Assembly (NCBI GenBank): GCA_905182405.1
Contig: CAJJBQ010000001.1
Span: 1,302,001-1,366,000, forward strand
Source of the DNA: Akkermansiaceae bacterium
GTDB taxonomy: Bacteria > Verrucomicrobiota > Verrucomicrobiia > Verrucomicrobiales > Akkermansiaceae
Direction of reading: 5' to 3'
Length of the DNA: 64,000 bases
In this document: positions 48,222 to 57,055 of the stretch, piece after piece
Numbering within the stretch: the stretch's first letter is position 1
How the letters are laid out: each line of letters opens with the position of its first letter
Notes under the pieces: generated by a model
The model's database searches: none
Seen by the model: only the letters and a program-made list of their open reading frames with translations
Told to the model about the DNA's origin: nothing
Translations under genes and position numbers: made by a program

Positions 48222-50438
48222 TTATCCTAAGTCGTAGGCGTCGAGGTCGGAGGTGACGATGACATCTTCTGGGGTGGGAGTGGCATCGAGAATGGATTTG
48301 ATGTGGCGGGAGAGGACTCGAGCATTTGGGCCGCGGAGGAGGAGTTGGAAGCGGAATTGGGAATGAGATCTGGTGAGGGGCGAGGGGATGGGATCCCCGA
48401 GGATGATTCCTTCCGGGAGTTTTTCCTTGAGCTTGAGATGGAGGGTTTCGAGGGTGAATTCGGCTCTTCGTTCGTGGCTTGATCTCGCGAGAAGAAGAGC
48501 CAAGTGGGTATACGGGGGGTAGGAGAACTGACGTCGCATTTCGAGCTCTTGATCGACGAAGCCGTAGAAGTCGTGATGTCTGGCGAATTGAATGGAAGGG
48601 CTGTGAGGGGTCGAGGTTTGGATAATGACCTCGCCCGCCATTTTTCCGCGACCGGCACGGCCAGCAACCTGGGTGAGAAGTTGGAAGGTACGTTCGCCAG
48701 CGCGGAAGTCGGGGGCGTAGAGCGAGAGGTCGGCATTGAGGACGCCGACGAGGGTGACGTTGGGAAAGTCTAGTCCTTTGGCGATCATTTGGGTCCCGAG
48801 GAGGATCTTGATTTTCTTGGCGCGGAAGTCGCGCAGGGTGTCTCGGAGGGCATTCTTGCGACGGGTGGTGTCGGTGTCGAGTCGGGCAATCTTGTTGCCT
48901 TTAAAGATTTTATTGAGAATGATTTCGGCCTTTTCTGTGCCGTATCCTTGAAAGCGGATGGCGGGGTCTTTGCACTCGGGGCAGAGTTTTGGGACGATGG
49001 CTTGGTGGCCGCAGATGTGGCAGATAAGCCGTTCCTCGGAGCGATGATAAGTGAGGGGGATGGCACAGTGTTTGCACTCAATAGCGTGGCCGCAGGGCGG
49101 GCACTGGAGGGAGCGGGCGAAGCCGCGGCGGTTGAGGAAGAGGATGACCTGTTCGTCCTTTTCAAGGCGTTCGTCGATAGCGGAGCGGAGGCGATCCGAG
49201 AGGATGGCGTCGCGGCCTTTTTGCTTCCGTGATTCGATCCGCATATCGACGACGCGGGTGAGCGGGAGCGTGGCACCATCGGCCCGCTGGGTCATGCGGA
49301 CGAGTTTGTATTTTCCGGAAAGGGTGTTGTTGTAGGTTTCGAGCGAGGGCGTCGCTGTTCCTAAAAGAACGGAGCATTTTTCGAGGCGGCAGCGAACGAC
49401 TGCTAGGTCGCGGGCGTGGTATTTGGGTGGGTTCTCCTGTTTGTAAGCCGGTTCGTGTTCTTCATCGACGATGATGAGACCCAGATCGCGGAGTGGGGCA
49501 AAGATGGCGGAACGGGCACCGATGATGATGCGGGCCTCACCGGAGCGGATACGGTTCCATTCGTCGAAACGCTCTCCTTGGGAAAGGTGGGAATGTTGCA
49601 CCGCGATTTTGTCGCCCAGCACCGAAAAGCGAGCCTTGAAACGGCGCACGGTTTGAGGGGCGAGCGCGATTTCGGGTAGGAGAATGATGACGTTTTTCCC
49701 GAGATCGAGGACCTTTTGAGTGGCCTGGAGGTAAACTTCGGTTTTTCCCGAGCCGGTGATTCCGTGGAGGAGAATGGGATCTGGTTTTTCGGAAGCGAGT
49801 GAGTCTGAGACGGCGTCAAGGGCTTTAGCTTGCTCAGCGTTAAGAGTGAAGGGCTCGGTGGGGATGATGATTTCTCCGGCATCGGGGTCGCGGCGGACAT
49901 CGAGCTCGATGAGCTTCAGGTATCCCTTTTCGGAAAGGGCTTTTAAGGCGGCGGATGCGGATGCTCCTCCGAGCTGGGTGACGGGAATAGGCTCGGTAGA
50001 TCCTTCTAGTAGTTGAAGGATGCTGTGCTGGCGTTTGGCTCGTTTGGAAATCTTTTTGAGTTCTTCCTCGGAAGGGAGTTGAGCGATGACGGCGGCCCGC
50101 TGGGTTTTCGCGGAGGTTTTTTCTCCTCGAATGGAGGCAGGGATGAAGGCGCGGATCACTTGCTCCAACGGCGTGCCGTAGTAGGAGGTGATCCACTCGG
50201 CCAGATTGAGGAGTTCGGGAGTAACGAGTGGTTCAGGGTCGACGAGATCGGTGAGAAAGCGAAGAGCAAAATCGCCTTGGGGTTTCTCGGCGACCCTCAG
50301 GACAGTTCCGGTGGCGGGGCGATTGCGGAGGGGGATACGGACGCGGCAACCGGGAACAACGGGGAGGCCTTCCGGAATAGCGTAGTCAAAGACGAGCTCG
50401 GAAGGCCCATCGATGAGAACACTTGCGGAAAGAGGCAT
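48222..50438 (-). CDS. priA: Primosomal replication protein PriA (DNA helicase)
   Basis: 738 residues. Helicase domain: LLHGITGSGKTEVYLQA (Walker A), IVDEEHEPAYKQ (DEEH, Walker B) and VLLGTATPSLET. Zinc sites between the helicase lobes: CPPCGHAIECKHC, CHICGHQ and CPECKDP, eight cysteines. C-terminal AGRAGRGKMAGEVIIQT (motif VI). It restarts stalled replication forks by loading DnaB. The ATG at 50438 lies directly against a heptanucleotide-periodic tract (50439-50473). Confidence 0.96.
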   Translation of the reverse strand: MPLSASVLIDGPSELVFDYAIPEGLPVVPGCRVRIPLRNRPATGTVLRVAEKPQGDFALRFLTDLVDPEPLVTPELLNLAEWITSYYGTPLEQVIRAFIPASIRGEKTSAKTQRAAVIAQLPSEEELKKISKRAKRQHSILQLLEGSTEPIPVTQLGGASASAALKALSEKGYLKLIELDVRRDPDAGEIIIPTEPFTLNAEQAKALDAVSDSLASEKPDPILLHGITGSGKTEVYLQATQKVLDLGKNVIILLPEIALAPQTVRRFKARFSVLGDKIAVQHSHLSQGERFDEWNRIRSGEARIIIGARSAIFAPLRDLGLIIVDEEHEPAYKQENPPKYHARDLAVVRCRLEKCSVLLGTATPSLETYNNTLSGKYKLVRMTQRADGATLPLTRVVDMRIESRKQKGRDAILSDRLRSAIDERLEKDEQVILFLNRRGFARSLQCPPCGHAIECKHCAIPLTYHRSEERLICHICGHQAIVPKLCPECKDPAIRFQGYGTEKAEIILNKIFKGNKIARLDTDTTRRKNALRDTLRDFRAKKIKILLGTQMIAKGLDFPNVTLVGVLNADLSLYAPDFRAGERTFQLLTQVAGRAGRGKMAGEVIIQTSTPHSPSIQFARHHDFYGFVDQELEMRRQFSYPPYTHLALLLARSSHERRAEFTLETLHLKLKEKLPEGIILGDPIPSPLTRSHSQFRFQLLLRGPNARVLSRHIKSILDATPTPEDVIVTSDLDAYDLG

Positions 50439-50473
50439 GGATGAATGGTGAATGGTGAATGCTGAATAGTGAA
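50439..50473. repeat. Heptanucleotide repeat immediately upstream of priA
   Basis: Five in-phase 7-mers on the plus strand: ggatgaa, tggtgaa, tggtgaa, tgctgaa, tagtgaa. All end in TGAA. The tract abuts the priA start codon at 50436-50438 with no gap. On the coding strand this is a TTCACCA-type repeat directly before ATG. The remaining 235 bp to the next gene show nothing I recognise. Confidence 0.65.
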
Positions 50474-50708
50474 GGGGAATGGTAAGGCGTACGGTGTCAG
50501 GGGCGAAGACAGATCCAAGTGAAAATCACTATTTTGATTTAAGGTCGAATTTGATGCAAAAGAATTACCTTGAGTTCATCGATAGGAAGCCCTGATTACC
50601 TTGGATAAGAGCTGTTGAGAGTAGTTCGGAGTCTGCAAGATCAGTGAGGCATTGGAAGAAAGAGACGATTTTGGGCATTCGCAAATGAAGAAATGAAAAA
50701 GAAATGCT

Positions 50709-51602
50709 ATGCAGGAGGGGATGAGGAGATTGTTTTCGCGAATTACAAAATCTATTTTAGAGCGTGGGGAAAATCAATTTGTGAGATCGCTGGTCGATCC
50801 CGGAGGGGAGCAGGGCGAAATCCCAATTTTACCAGAACGAACCGACCCTGAAGATCGACAGATTTTTGGGGTGATGGAGAAGGATGAATTCCGAGCATTC
50901 ATCGCGCAGTTGGATGGGTCCTTTGAAAAGTCTTTTCGGGCTGGGCAGCTCAACACCCTTATTGGAAAAATGTCTCATCTGGGAAATGGGAAGACCTTGT
51001 CCTTGGTTTGCCCAGTGGGCTATCGGACCGAGCAAACCTCATTGCAAGTTAGGGCGTGGGGAGAGCGGGGATTACTTGTTCTGAGATTGGAAGGAAAGGG
51101 CGCGCCGATCGAATTGGTCGAGGAAACATTTAATCGCTACCGAAGACCAATGGAAGATGCTGCCGAGTTTCGTGAATGTCGGATCGCGACCGAAGAATAC
51201 GAAGGCTTGTTAGATCTTCGGTTTCAAGAACTACGGGCTCCACTGGGGCTCCGCTGGACCGTTGAGGATCTCCAGTGGGAGCAGCTGGAACGCCACTTTG
51301 GGGTTTTCTTACTCGATCAGCCGGTAGCGACCATGGTGGTTCGCAGGCTTCGCGATGGAGTGGTACGTTTACGTCAAATTGCGGTGAGCGATGAGCATCG
51401 CGGAAAAGGATACGGGCGCATGGTGATGAAGGAAATCGAGACTCTCTTAGCGAGTGAGGAGGTGAAGGAATTCGAACTTCATGCCCGGGAAGATGTGGTG
51501 GGCTTTTATGAGAAGATGGGCCTTGAGCAGGTCGGGTCAATCTTCACCGAGATTGGTCTTCCGCATGTGTTGATGCGGAAAAGAATCAAGCCGAATAAGT
51601 GA
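50709..51602 (+). CDS. GNAT-family acetyltransferase with an uncharacterised N-terminal half
   Basis: 297 residues. The C-terminal 150 are a GNAT fold: VRLRQIAVSDEHRGKGYGRMVMKEIETLL has the Q/R-x-x-G-x-G/A acetyl-CoA-binding motif (RGKGYG), and FYEKMGLEQVG is the usual motif B. The N-terminal ~150 (SLVDPGGEQGEIPILPERTDPEDRQIFGVMEKDEFRAFI) does not match a domain I know. A second ATG at 50721 is possible. The substrate is unknown. Its 3' end overlaps crcB by 17 bp, tail to tail. Confidence 0.8.
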   Translation: MQEGMRRLFSRITKSILERGENQFVRSLVDPGGEQGEIPILPERTDPEDRQIFGVMEKDEFRAFIAQLDGSFEKSFRAGQLNTLIGKMSHLGNGKTLSLVCPVGYRTEQTSLQVRAWGERGLLVLRLEGKGAPIELVEETFNRYRRPMEDAAEFRECRIATEEYEGLLDLRFQELRAPLGLRWTVEDLQWEQLERHFGVFLLDQPVATMVVRRLRDGVVRLRQIAVSDEHRGKGYGRMVMKEIETLLASEEVKEFELHAREDVVGFYEKMGLEQVGSIFTEIGLPHVLMRKRIKPNK

Positions 51603-51966
51603 GCCTAATACCGGCCCAAACTGCGGCGAGTCCGAGGAGGATGCTGAGGACGATCTTAGCGAGCGCTAAGGAAGTCAGGCCGCTGGTCCAGAGGGAATGG
51701 GTGTCTTTGGCGAAAGTGGAGAAGGTGGTGAATCCGCCCAGAAAACCAGTCGCTAGGAGTGGGAAAACCCAAGGAGGGGTATTCCGAGTGGCGAAGTAGC
51801 CAAAGAGACAGCCGATTAAAAAGCAGCCGAGGACGTTGCAGGTGAGGATGCCAATGGGGAAGCGATGAAGGGCTGTCTTTTCAGCGAGGGACTGGACGGA
51901 GGTATTCAGGGACCAACGAGCGAGGGAGCCGAGGCCGCCACCGAGAAAGACGAGAAGGGCATTCAT
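51586..51966 (-). CDS. crcB: Fluoride efflux channel (Fluc/CrcB)
   Basis: 126 residues with four TM helices, a full-length single-subunit Fluc. Conserved motifs: GGGLGSLARW near the N-terminus, NVLGCFLIG in helix 2, and GFLGGFTTFSTF in helix 3 with the Phe-box residues. It exports F- from the cytoplasm as a dual-topology dimer. It overlaps the upstream trpF by 4 bp (ATGA type), so it is probably translated from the same transcript. No fluoride riboswitch is visible because trpF comes first. Confidence 0.93.
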   Translation of the reverse strand: MNALLVFLGGGLGSLARWSLNTSVQSLAEKTALHRFPIGILTCNVLGCFLIGCLFGYFATRNTPPWVFPLLATGFLGGFTTFSTFAKDTHSLWTSGLTSLALAKIVLSILLGLAAVWAGIRLTYSA

Positions 51967-52607
51967 GATGTGAGGCAGTCGAGCAGAGCGCGCACCTTAG
52001 TCGAGTCCTTGATGCCGGGGGAACTCTCGGCTCCCGAGGCGATATCGATGGCAGCTGGCTGGACAGCCTCGATTGCTTCGACTGAATTTTTGGTGGTGAG
52101 ACCTCCTGCAAGAATGACCGGGAGTCCGGGATGGGAGGTGATGAAGTCTTTTGCGAGCGTCCAGTCGAAGGTTTTGCCAGTCCCGCCGTAGTCCTTTCCT
52201 GCGGGAGTGTCGATGAGGAGAGCGAAGTTTTCCGAGGGAAGTTCGGCGGTGGGAAGGTTTTCGGCGGAGACCGCACGGATGACGGGAATGCCTTTGTCGA
52301 GAAAATGGCGGATGTCATCAGCGGTCTCATCGCCGTGGAGTTGGACGACGTCGATGAGATCTTTTTCGACGAGTTCGTCGGCGAGCGGAATGGCATTATT
52401 GACGAACACGCCGACACGCAAAATTTTCCCCTTGAGCGGTCGGAGGAATTCCGCCGAGAGTTCGGGAGGGTAGTAGCGTTTTGAGGGTGGCCAAAAATTA
52501 ACCCCAAGGGCCTCGATCCCAAGGTCAGCAAGAAGCCTAGCGTCGTGCGGGGAAGTGATGCCGCAGATTTTTAACGAAACCGGCGGTGAACAGAACTCGG
52601 TGAACAT
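51963..52607 (-). CDS. trpF: Phosphoribosylanthranilate isomerase
   Basis: 214 residues. Family motifs: VSLKICGITSPHDARLLADLGIEALG (KICGIT with the catalytic Cys), VQLHGDETADDI, VILAGGLTTKNSVEAI (LAGGL) and DIASGAESSPGIKDSTKVRALL (SGVE.SPG.KD). It performs the third committed step in tryptophan synthesis. The other trp genes found here (trpE-trpG) are 18 kb away, so the pathway is not in one operon. The ATGA overlap with crcB suggests coupling. The 272 bp upstream to uvrA are AT-rich with no obvious gene. Confidence 0.93.
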   Translation of the reverse strand: MFTEFCSPPVSLKICGITSPHDARLLADLGIEALGVNFWPPSKRYYPPELSAEFLRPLKGKILRVGVFVNNAIPLADELVEKDLIDVVQLHGDETADDIRHFLDKGIPVIRAVSAENLPTAELPSENFALLIDTPAGKDYGGTGKTFDWTLAKDFITSHPGLPVILAGGLTTKNSVEAIEAVQPAAIDIASGAESSPGIKDSTKVRALLDCLTS

Positions 52608-52879
52608 CGGAAGATAAGATACCTAATTTTGAGAAGTGAGGGTTTGTTCGTGCATGAAATTACCAGCTCTGTTTTTTGATTATTGGTGTTTAAAGACTCT
52701 TTTGGGTTTAGAAAATCAATGGAGGCAAAAAACAGAATTTAGAGGTTATTAGCTAAAAATGTAATAAGGGAGCGGTCTATATGTCAAATAGTAAAAGAAT
52801 CTGTGCCAATAGTCTCGACGCGTTAGAGAAATGTCAAATTGCTTTCGGCATTTGCTGGAAGCTTGGGTAGATTCTTGCC

Positions 52880-55720
52880 GTGATTCGAATCCGGGGCGCA
52901 CGTCAGCACAATCTCAAGGGAATCGATGTCGATCTTCCCCGGGAGAAGTTGATCGTGATTACTGGAGTCAGTGGAAGTGGAAAATCGAGCCTAGCATTTC
53001 ATACCCTGTATGCCGAGGGGAAGCGCCGCTATGTAGAATCACTTTCGACCTATGCGCGGCAGTTTTTGGATCAATTCGAGAAGCCTGAAGTGGATTCAAT
53101 TGAAGGGCTGAGTCCTGCGATTGCCATCGAGCAAAAAAGAAGTGGTGGCAATCCGCGTTCGACCATCGCGACCGTGACGGAGATTCATGATTTTCTCCGG
53201 ATTCTCTACGCGGCGTCCGGGGTCCCGCATGACCCGAAAACGGGTGAGCGTCTGGAGAAAATGACGACGGCAGATATTGTGGCCAGTCTTGCTTCGAGAG
53301 AAGAGGGGACAAAGGTTATGATTCTGGCTCCCATGGCCACGGAGGGAGAAGCGGCGGGGATGATAGCGGATCTGCAACGGCAGGGATTTGTGCGTGTTCG
53401 GATCTGCAGAGAAGTGATGGAGCTGGAGGAGGCTGCCGAGAAATGGCCCTCGGATGGAGGAGAGATTGAGATTGTCGTGGATCGTCTCATCGTCAAAGAA
53501 GGCGTGGAGAGTCGGATGGCGGATAGCGTTGAAATTGCCCTGCGCATTTGCGGTATGGAAGTAAGGGCGATTACGCAGGAGCGAGGCGAGAAGGAATGGA
53601 CTGAAGTCGCTTTTGCAACGAGTTTTCGAAATCCTGGAACGGGCTTTGAGTTGGAGGCGTTAAATCCCCGTCATTTTTCCCACAACAGTCACTTGGGGGC
53701 CTGCGTGGTGTGTCATGGACTGGGGACCGAGGATTTTTGTGATCCCAATCTCGTGGTGCCGAACCGAAGCAAGTCGCTCAGCGAGGGAGCAGTCACCGTT
53801 TGGACGAGTGGCTCGAAGAAAAAGAAGGGCTGGAACCAGATTTACATCGAAGCGCTCGCGAAATATTATCGTGTGAGTTTGGAGGATCCTTTTTCCAATC
53901 TCCCGGAGGATTTTCAGGCGGCTCTCTTTTTTGGAAGCGGGGGAGAAAAGATCGAAGTGGAGTGGGAAAAGGAGGGGAGATCGCAGCTGTGGAAAAAGGA
54001 ATTTGAAGGGATCTGTCGCCAAGTTGAGCGGCACCACATGGAAAGCGAAAGTGATTCTGTGAAGCGGAAGATGGCTCGCTATATGACTTCGCGGGAGTGC
54101 CGGGCTTGTGCGGGGAAGCGGCTCAGACCGGAATTTCTTGCGGTGACTTTGATCAGTGGCGAAGAGAAGACCCGGCAAGAACTCGGGATCGATGGTTTCT
54201 GCGATCTGTCCATTTCAGCAGCATCTCAATGGATGCAGGAGATTCGACTATCGGGCTCGCATCAGGGAGCGATGGCTGGGGTGGTGGGTGAAATTGGGAA
54301 ACGGCTCTCGTTTCTCGATGAAGTGGGCTTGGGCTATCTCAGTTTGGGCCGGGCGAGTGGCACTCTGTCGGGAGGGGAATTCCAGCGGGTGAAATTGGCC
54401 ACGCAATTAGGGGCCGGACTTGCCGGGGTGCTTTATGTTCTTGATGAGCCCAGCATCGGCCTCCACCCACAGGATAACGATCGTCTAATTTCAGCTTTAC
54501 TGAGATTGCGTGATTCGGGGAATACGGTGGTAGTGGTAGAGCATGACGAGGCAATGGTTCGGGCTGCCGATCAGGTCATCGAGATTGGTCCGGCTGCCGG
54601 TTCTCATGGAGGAGAATTGGTCGGGCAGGGAACGCCGGAGGAGATTGCGTCCCTGGATACTCCTACCGGGAGATGGCTAAGCGCCGAAAAAGGGGTGCCA
54701 GCGGGCAAGCGCCGAAAAAGGGCTGCGAGCGAGCTCAGAATCATCGGTGCAACCGAGCACAATTTAAAAGGCTATCAGATTGATATTCCTCTTGGTCAAT
54801 TGGTCGGAGTCACAGGTCCGAGCGGAAGCGGGAAATCGACGCTCATCGATGGCGTGCTTCGCAAGGCGCTTGCTCGCCATTTTCATCGGGCAAAGGCGGT
54901 TCCCGGAGCACATGAGCGCATCGAAGGGCTGGAGTATCTCGATAAAGTGGTGGTGGTGGACCAGAGTCCGCTTGGAAAAAGTCCCCGCTCTAACCCGGCA
55001 ACCTACTCGGGTGCCTTTGATCTCGTGAGAGATCTTTTTGGGAAGCTACCCATTTCACGTCAGCGAGGATACCAGGCTGGTCGTTTTAGCTTCAACGTTA
55101 AGGGAGGGCGCTGTGAGAAGTGCATGGGCGGAGGGTCGATTCGGATCGATATGCACTTCTTGCCCGATATCTGGATCGAATGTGAGGCGTGCCGTGGGCA
55201 GCGTTATAATCGGGAGACGCTTGAGGTCCGCTATCGTGGGAAAAATATCGCCGATATTCTTACGATGACGATTGAGGAAGCGCGGGCATTTTTTGCGAAA
55301 GTGCCCAAGCTGAGCATTATTACGAACGCGCTCGACGATGTAGGGCTCGGCTATGTGCGGTTAGGGCAAGCGGCAAATACCCTTTCAGGAGGAGAGGCTC
55401 AACGGGTCAAGCTGGCCTGTGAGTTGGCCAAGAGTGCGGTCGGACCCACCCTCTACCTTCTGGATGAACCCACCACAGGCCTGCATTTTCAGGATGTGCA
55501 GGTGCTGCTTAAGGTGCTGATAAAGCTCCGTGATTCGGGGCATTCGCTCGTGGTGGTGGAGCACAATCTGGATGTCATCGCGGCCTGCGACCATCTGATC
55601 GATCTGGGCCCCGGAGGAGGGGATTTGGGAGGAAGATTGGTGGCAAGCGGAGCCCCAGCAGAGGTGATGAAGATTGCGGATTCTGCCACCGGAAGGGCGC
55701 TTCGTGAGGAGAGGAATTGA
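52880..55720 (+). CDS. uvrA: UvrABC system protein A
   Basis: 946 residues from a GTG start (MIRIRGARQHNLKGIDVDLP). Two ABC ATPase halves: GVSGSGKSSLAF and GPSGSGKSTLI (Walker A), with signatures LSGGEFQRVKLATQ and LSGGEAQRVKLACE, and the DNA damage-binding insert. Zinc modules: CVVCHGLGTEDFC, CRACAGKR and CEKCMGGG...CEACRG. UvrA detects DNA lesions and loads UvrB. The start overlaps no other gene; a GTG is chosen because the protein lines up from 'IRIRGARQHNLK'. Overlap at the 3' end with the sigma gene's longer open frame is spurious. Confidence 0.98.
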   Translation: MIRIRGARQHNLKGIDVDLPREKLIVITGVSGSGKSSLAFHTLYAEGKRRYVESLSTYARQFLDQFEKPEVDSIEGLSPAIAIEQKRSGGNPRSTIATVTEIHDFLRILYAASGVPHDPKTGERLEKMTTADIVASLASREEGTKVMILAPMATEGEAAGMIADLQRQGFVRVRICREVMELEEAAEKWPSDGGEIEIVVDRLIVKEGVESRMADSVEIALRICGMEVRAITQERGEKEWTEVAFATSFRNPGTGFELEALNPRHFSHNSHLGACVVCHGLGTEDFCDPNLVVPNRSKSLSEGAVTVWTSGSKKKKGWNQIYIEALAKYYRVSLEDPFSNLPEDFQAALFFGSGGEKIEVEWEKEGRSQLWKKEFEGICRQVERHHMESESDSVKRKMARYMTSRECRACAGKRLRPEFLAVTLISGEEKTRQELGIDGFCDLSISAASQWMQEIRLSGSHQGAMAGVVGEIGKRLSFLDEVGLGYLSLGRASGTLSGGEFQRVKLATQLGAGLAGVLYVLDEPSIGLHPQDNDRLISALLRLRDSGNTVVVVEHDEAMVRAADQVIEIGPAAGSHGGELVGQGTPEEIASLDTPTGRWLSAEKGVPAGKRRKRAASELRIIGATEHNLKGYQIDIPLGQLVGVTGPSGSGKSTLIDGVLRKALARHFHRAKAVPGAHERIEGLEYLDKVVVVDQSPLGKSPRSNPATYSGAFDLVRDLFGKLPISRQRGYQAGRFSFNVKGGRCEKCMGGGSIRIDMHFLPDIWIECEACRGQRYNRETLEVRYRGKNIADILTMTIEEARAFFAKVPKLSIITNALDDVGLGYVRLGQAANTLSGGEAQRVKLACELAKSAVGPTLYLLDEPTTGLHFQDVQVLLKVLIKLRDSGHSLVVVEHNLDVIAACDHLIDLGPGGGDLGGRLVASGAPAEVMKIADSATGRALREERN

Positions 55721-55799
55721 AAATCTAAGAATAGCTGGTAATTTCTATGGAAAACCGGAGACAAACGCCTTATCTGTCATCGCTTCATCAGTAATTAAC

Positions 55800-56372
55800 A
55801 TGTCGATCGTACAACGAACCTCCTTGAAAGCGTCCCAGCCTAGCCGTTGGAGGCCTTGGCTCAACGAGAACGGCTCTAAACTTCTGCTGTTTGCGCGTCA
55901 ACAAACCCGCTCCCTTGCAGATGCGGAAGATGTTCTGCAGGAGGCCGTGGTAAAACTAGCCCGGAAGGTCGAGGAAGGAACATTTGTTGGAGGTCAGGAA
56001 TCGTGGTTGCCATTCATCTACACTCAGATCCGTCGCGAATCGATTGATCTCGGGCGCAAGGATGATCGTCGTAAGCGGCGAGAAGTTGCGGTGGTTGATG
56101 ACACGAAGGGGCTCGGAAATGACATCGATCTTCCACTCTTCGAGGAGGGCGAAGGAAATGGTGAGACGTGCAGAATTCTTGTTGAGGGTCTCAAATCATT
56201 GCCGAAGAAGTTCTCTGAGGTCATCACCATGAAGCTCTGGGGTGAACGAACTTTTGCTGAGATCGGTGAGGCGCTCGACATTTCGTTAAACACGGCCGCA
56301 TCACGATACCGCTACGGCATCGAAGCCCTGCGGAAGCAGCTTGCGAAAGCTCGCCTCAATGGCGATATTTAG
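55800..56372 (+). CDS. ECF-type RNA polymerase sigma factor
   Basis: 190 residues from the ATG at 55800 (MSIVQRTSLKAS); the frame is open further back into uvrA, which is rejected. Region 2: LLLFARQQTRSLADAEDVLQEAVVKLAR and FIYTQIRRESIDLGRKDDRRK; region 4: LPKKFSEVITMKLWGERTFAEIGEALDISLNTAASRYRYGIEALRKQL, the typical sigma-70 region 4 helix-turn-helix. It is followed 28 bp later by a membrane protein with an internal repeat and then a PDZ protein, a sigma/anti-sigma type cassette. Confidence 0.9.
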   Translation: MSIVQRTSLKASQPSRWRPWLNENGSKLLLFARQQTRSLADAEDVLQEAVVKLARKVEEGTFVGGQESWLPFIYTQIRRESIDLGRKDDRRKRREVAVVDDTKGLGNDIDLPLFEEGEGNGETCRILVEGLKSLPKKFSEVITMKLWGERTFAEIGEALDISLNTAASRYRYGIEALRKQLAKARLNGDI

Positions 56373-56400
56373 ATCTTCAATCTCTGATTTAGAAATACAG

Positions 56401-57021
56401 ATGGATAAGGAATTTATCATGATCGAAACCGATTTGCAGAAGCTCTCTCCGAAGAAGATCTCTGATTCTTTGTTGGATCGTTTGGATGCGGCAATGTGCT
56501 CCTGGGACCATTCCGTTCTGATTGCTGATGCAGATCCCGAGATTGAGCTTTTAGAACTCGTTCCCCTCGTCGCTCCTTACGATATGATCGAGAGGCTGGA
56601 TACTGCGATGAGTCGCTGGCACGAGTCTGTACCCGTGGAGGAAAAGGTGATTTCCTGGGAAGAAGAAGTTCCTCCCAAGGAAAGAGTTTTCCAGTGGCGT
56701 AAGGTGGTAGCGGTTTCCCTGATTGGTGCCTCTGCTGCTCTCTATGCGACACAGGAAAGAAAGCCTTCAGTTCAAGCATCGCATAAAATCCCGGTGCATC
56801 AGGCCGGTGTTTCTCTCGCGACCTTTCAGCCCCAAGATGCAACTTCCCGTGTTCTTGACTACAAAGAGGGCGGCGTGATCTCCGATGGAAAAGGCCAAAT
56901 GCTGCGCTGTGTCGCTGTCAAAGTTGCCAACGAGATCAGCTTTCAAAACGCCAAAGGCGAAACGGTTACGGTTGAGAAACCACAATATAAAGTAATTTTC
57001 GTACCAGTGAATGTTGATTAA
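56401..57021 (+). CDS. Single-pass membrane protein, probable regulator of the adjacent ECF sigma factor
   Basis: 206 residues from the ATG at 56401 (MDKEFIMIETDLQK). The cytoplasmic part contains two copies of a motif: LLDRLDAAMCSWDHSVLIAD and, about 45 residues on, MIERLDTAMSRWHESVPVEE. A transmembrane helix follows near residues 100-115 (VVAVSLIGASAALYA), and the rest is predicted to be outside. By position after an ECF sigma gene it is likely an anti-sigma factor; the sequence is unlike the zinc anti-sigma (ZAS) type because no HxxxCxxC is present. A PDZ protein follows 34 bp downstream. Confidence 0.75.
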   Translation: MDKEFIMIETDLQKLSPKKISDSLLDRLDAAMCSWDHSVLIADADPEIELLELVPLVAPYDMIERLDTAMSRWHESVPVEEKVISWEEEVPPKERVFQWRKVVAVSLIGASAALYATQERKPSVQASHKIPVHQAGVSLATFQPQDATSRVLDYKEGGVISDGKGQMLRCVAVKVANEISFQNAKGETVTVEKPQYKVIFVPVNVD

Positions 57022-57055
57022 ACACATTCGATATTACTGAACGCTCCTACAACGA

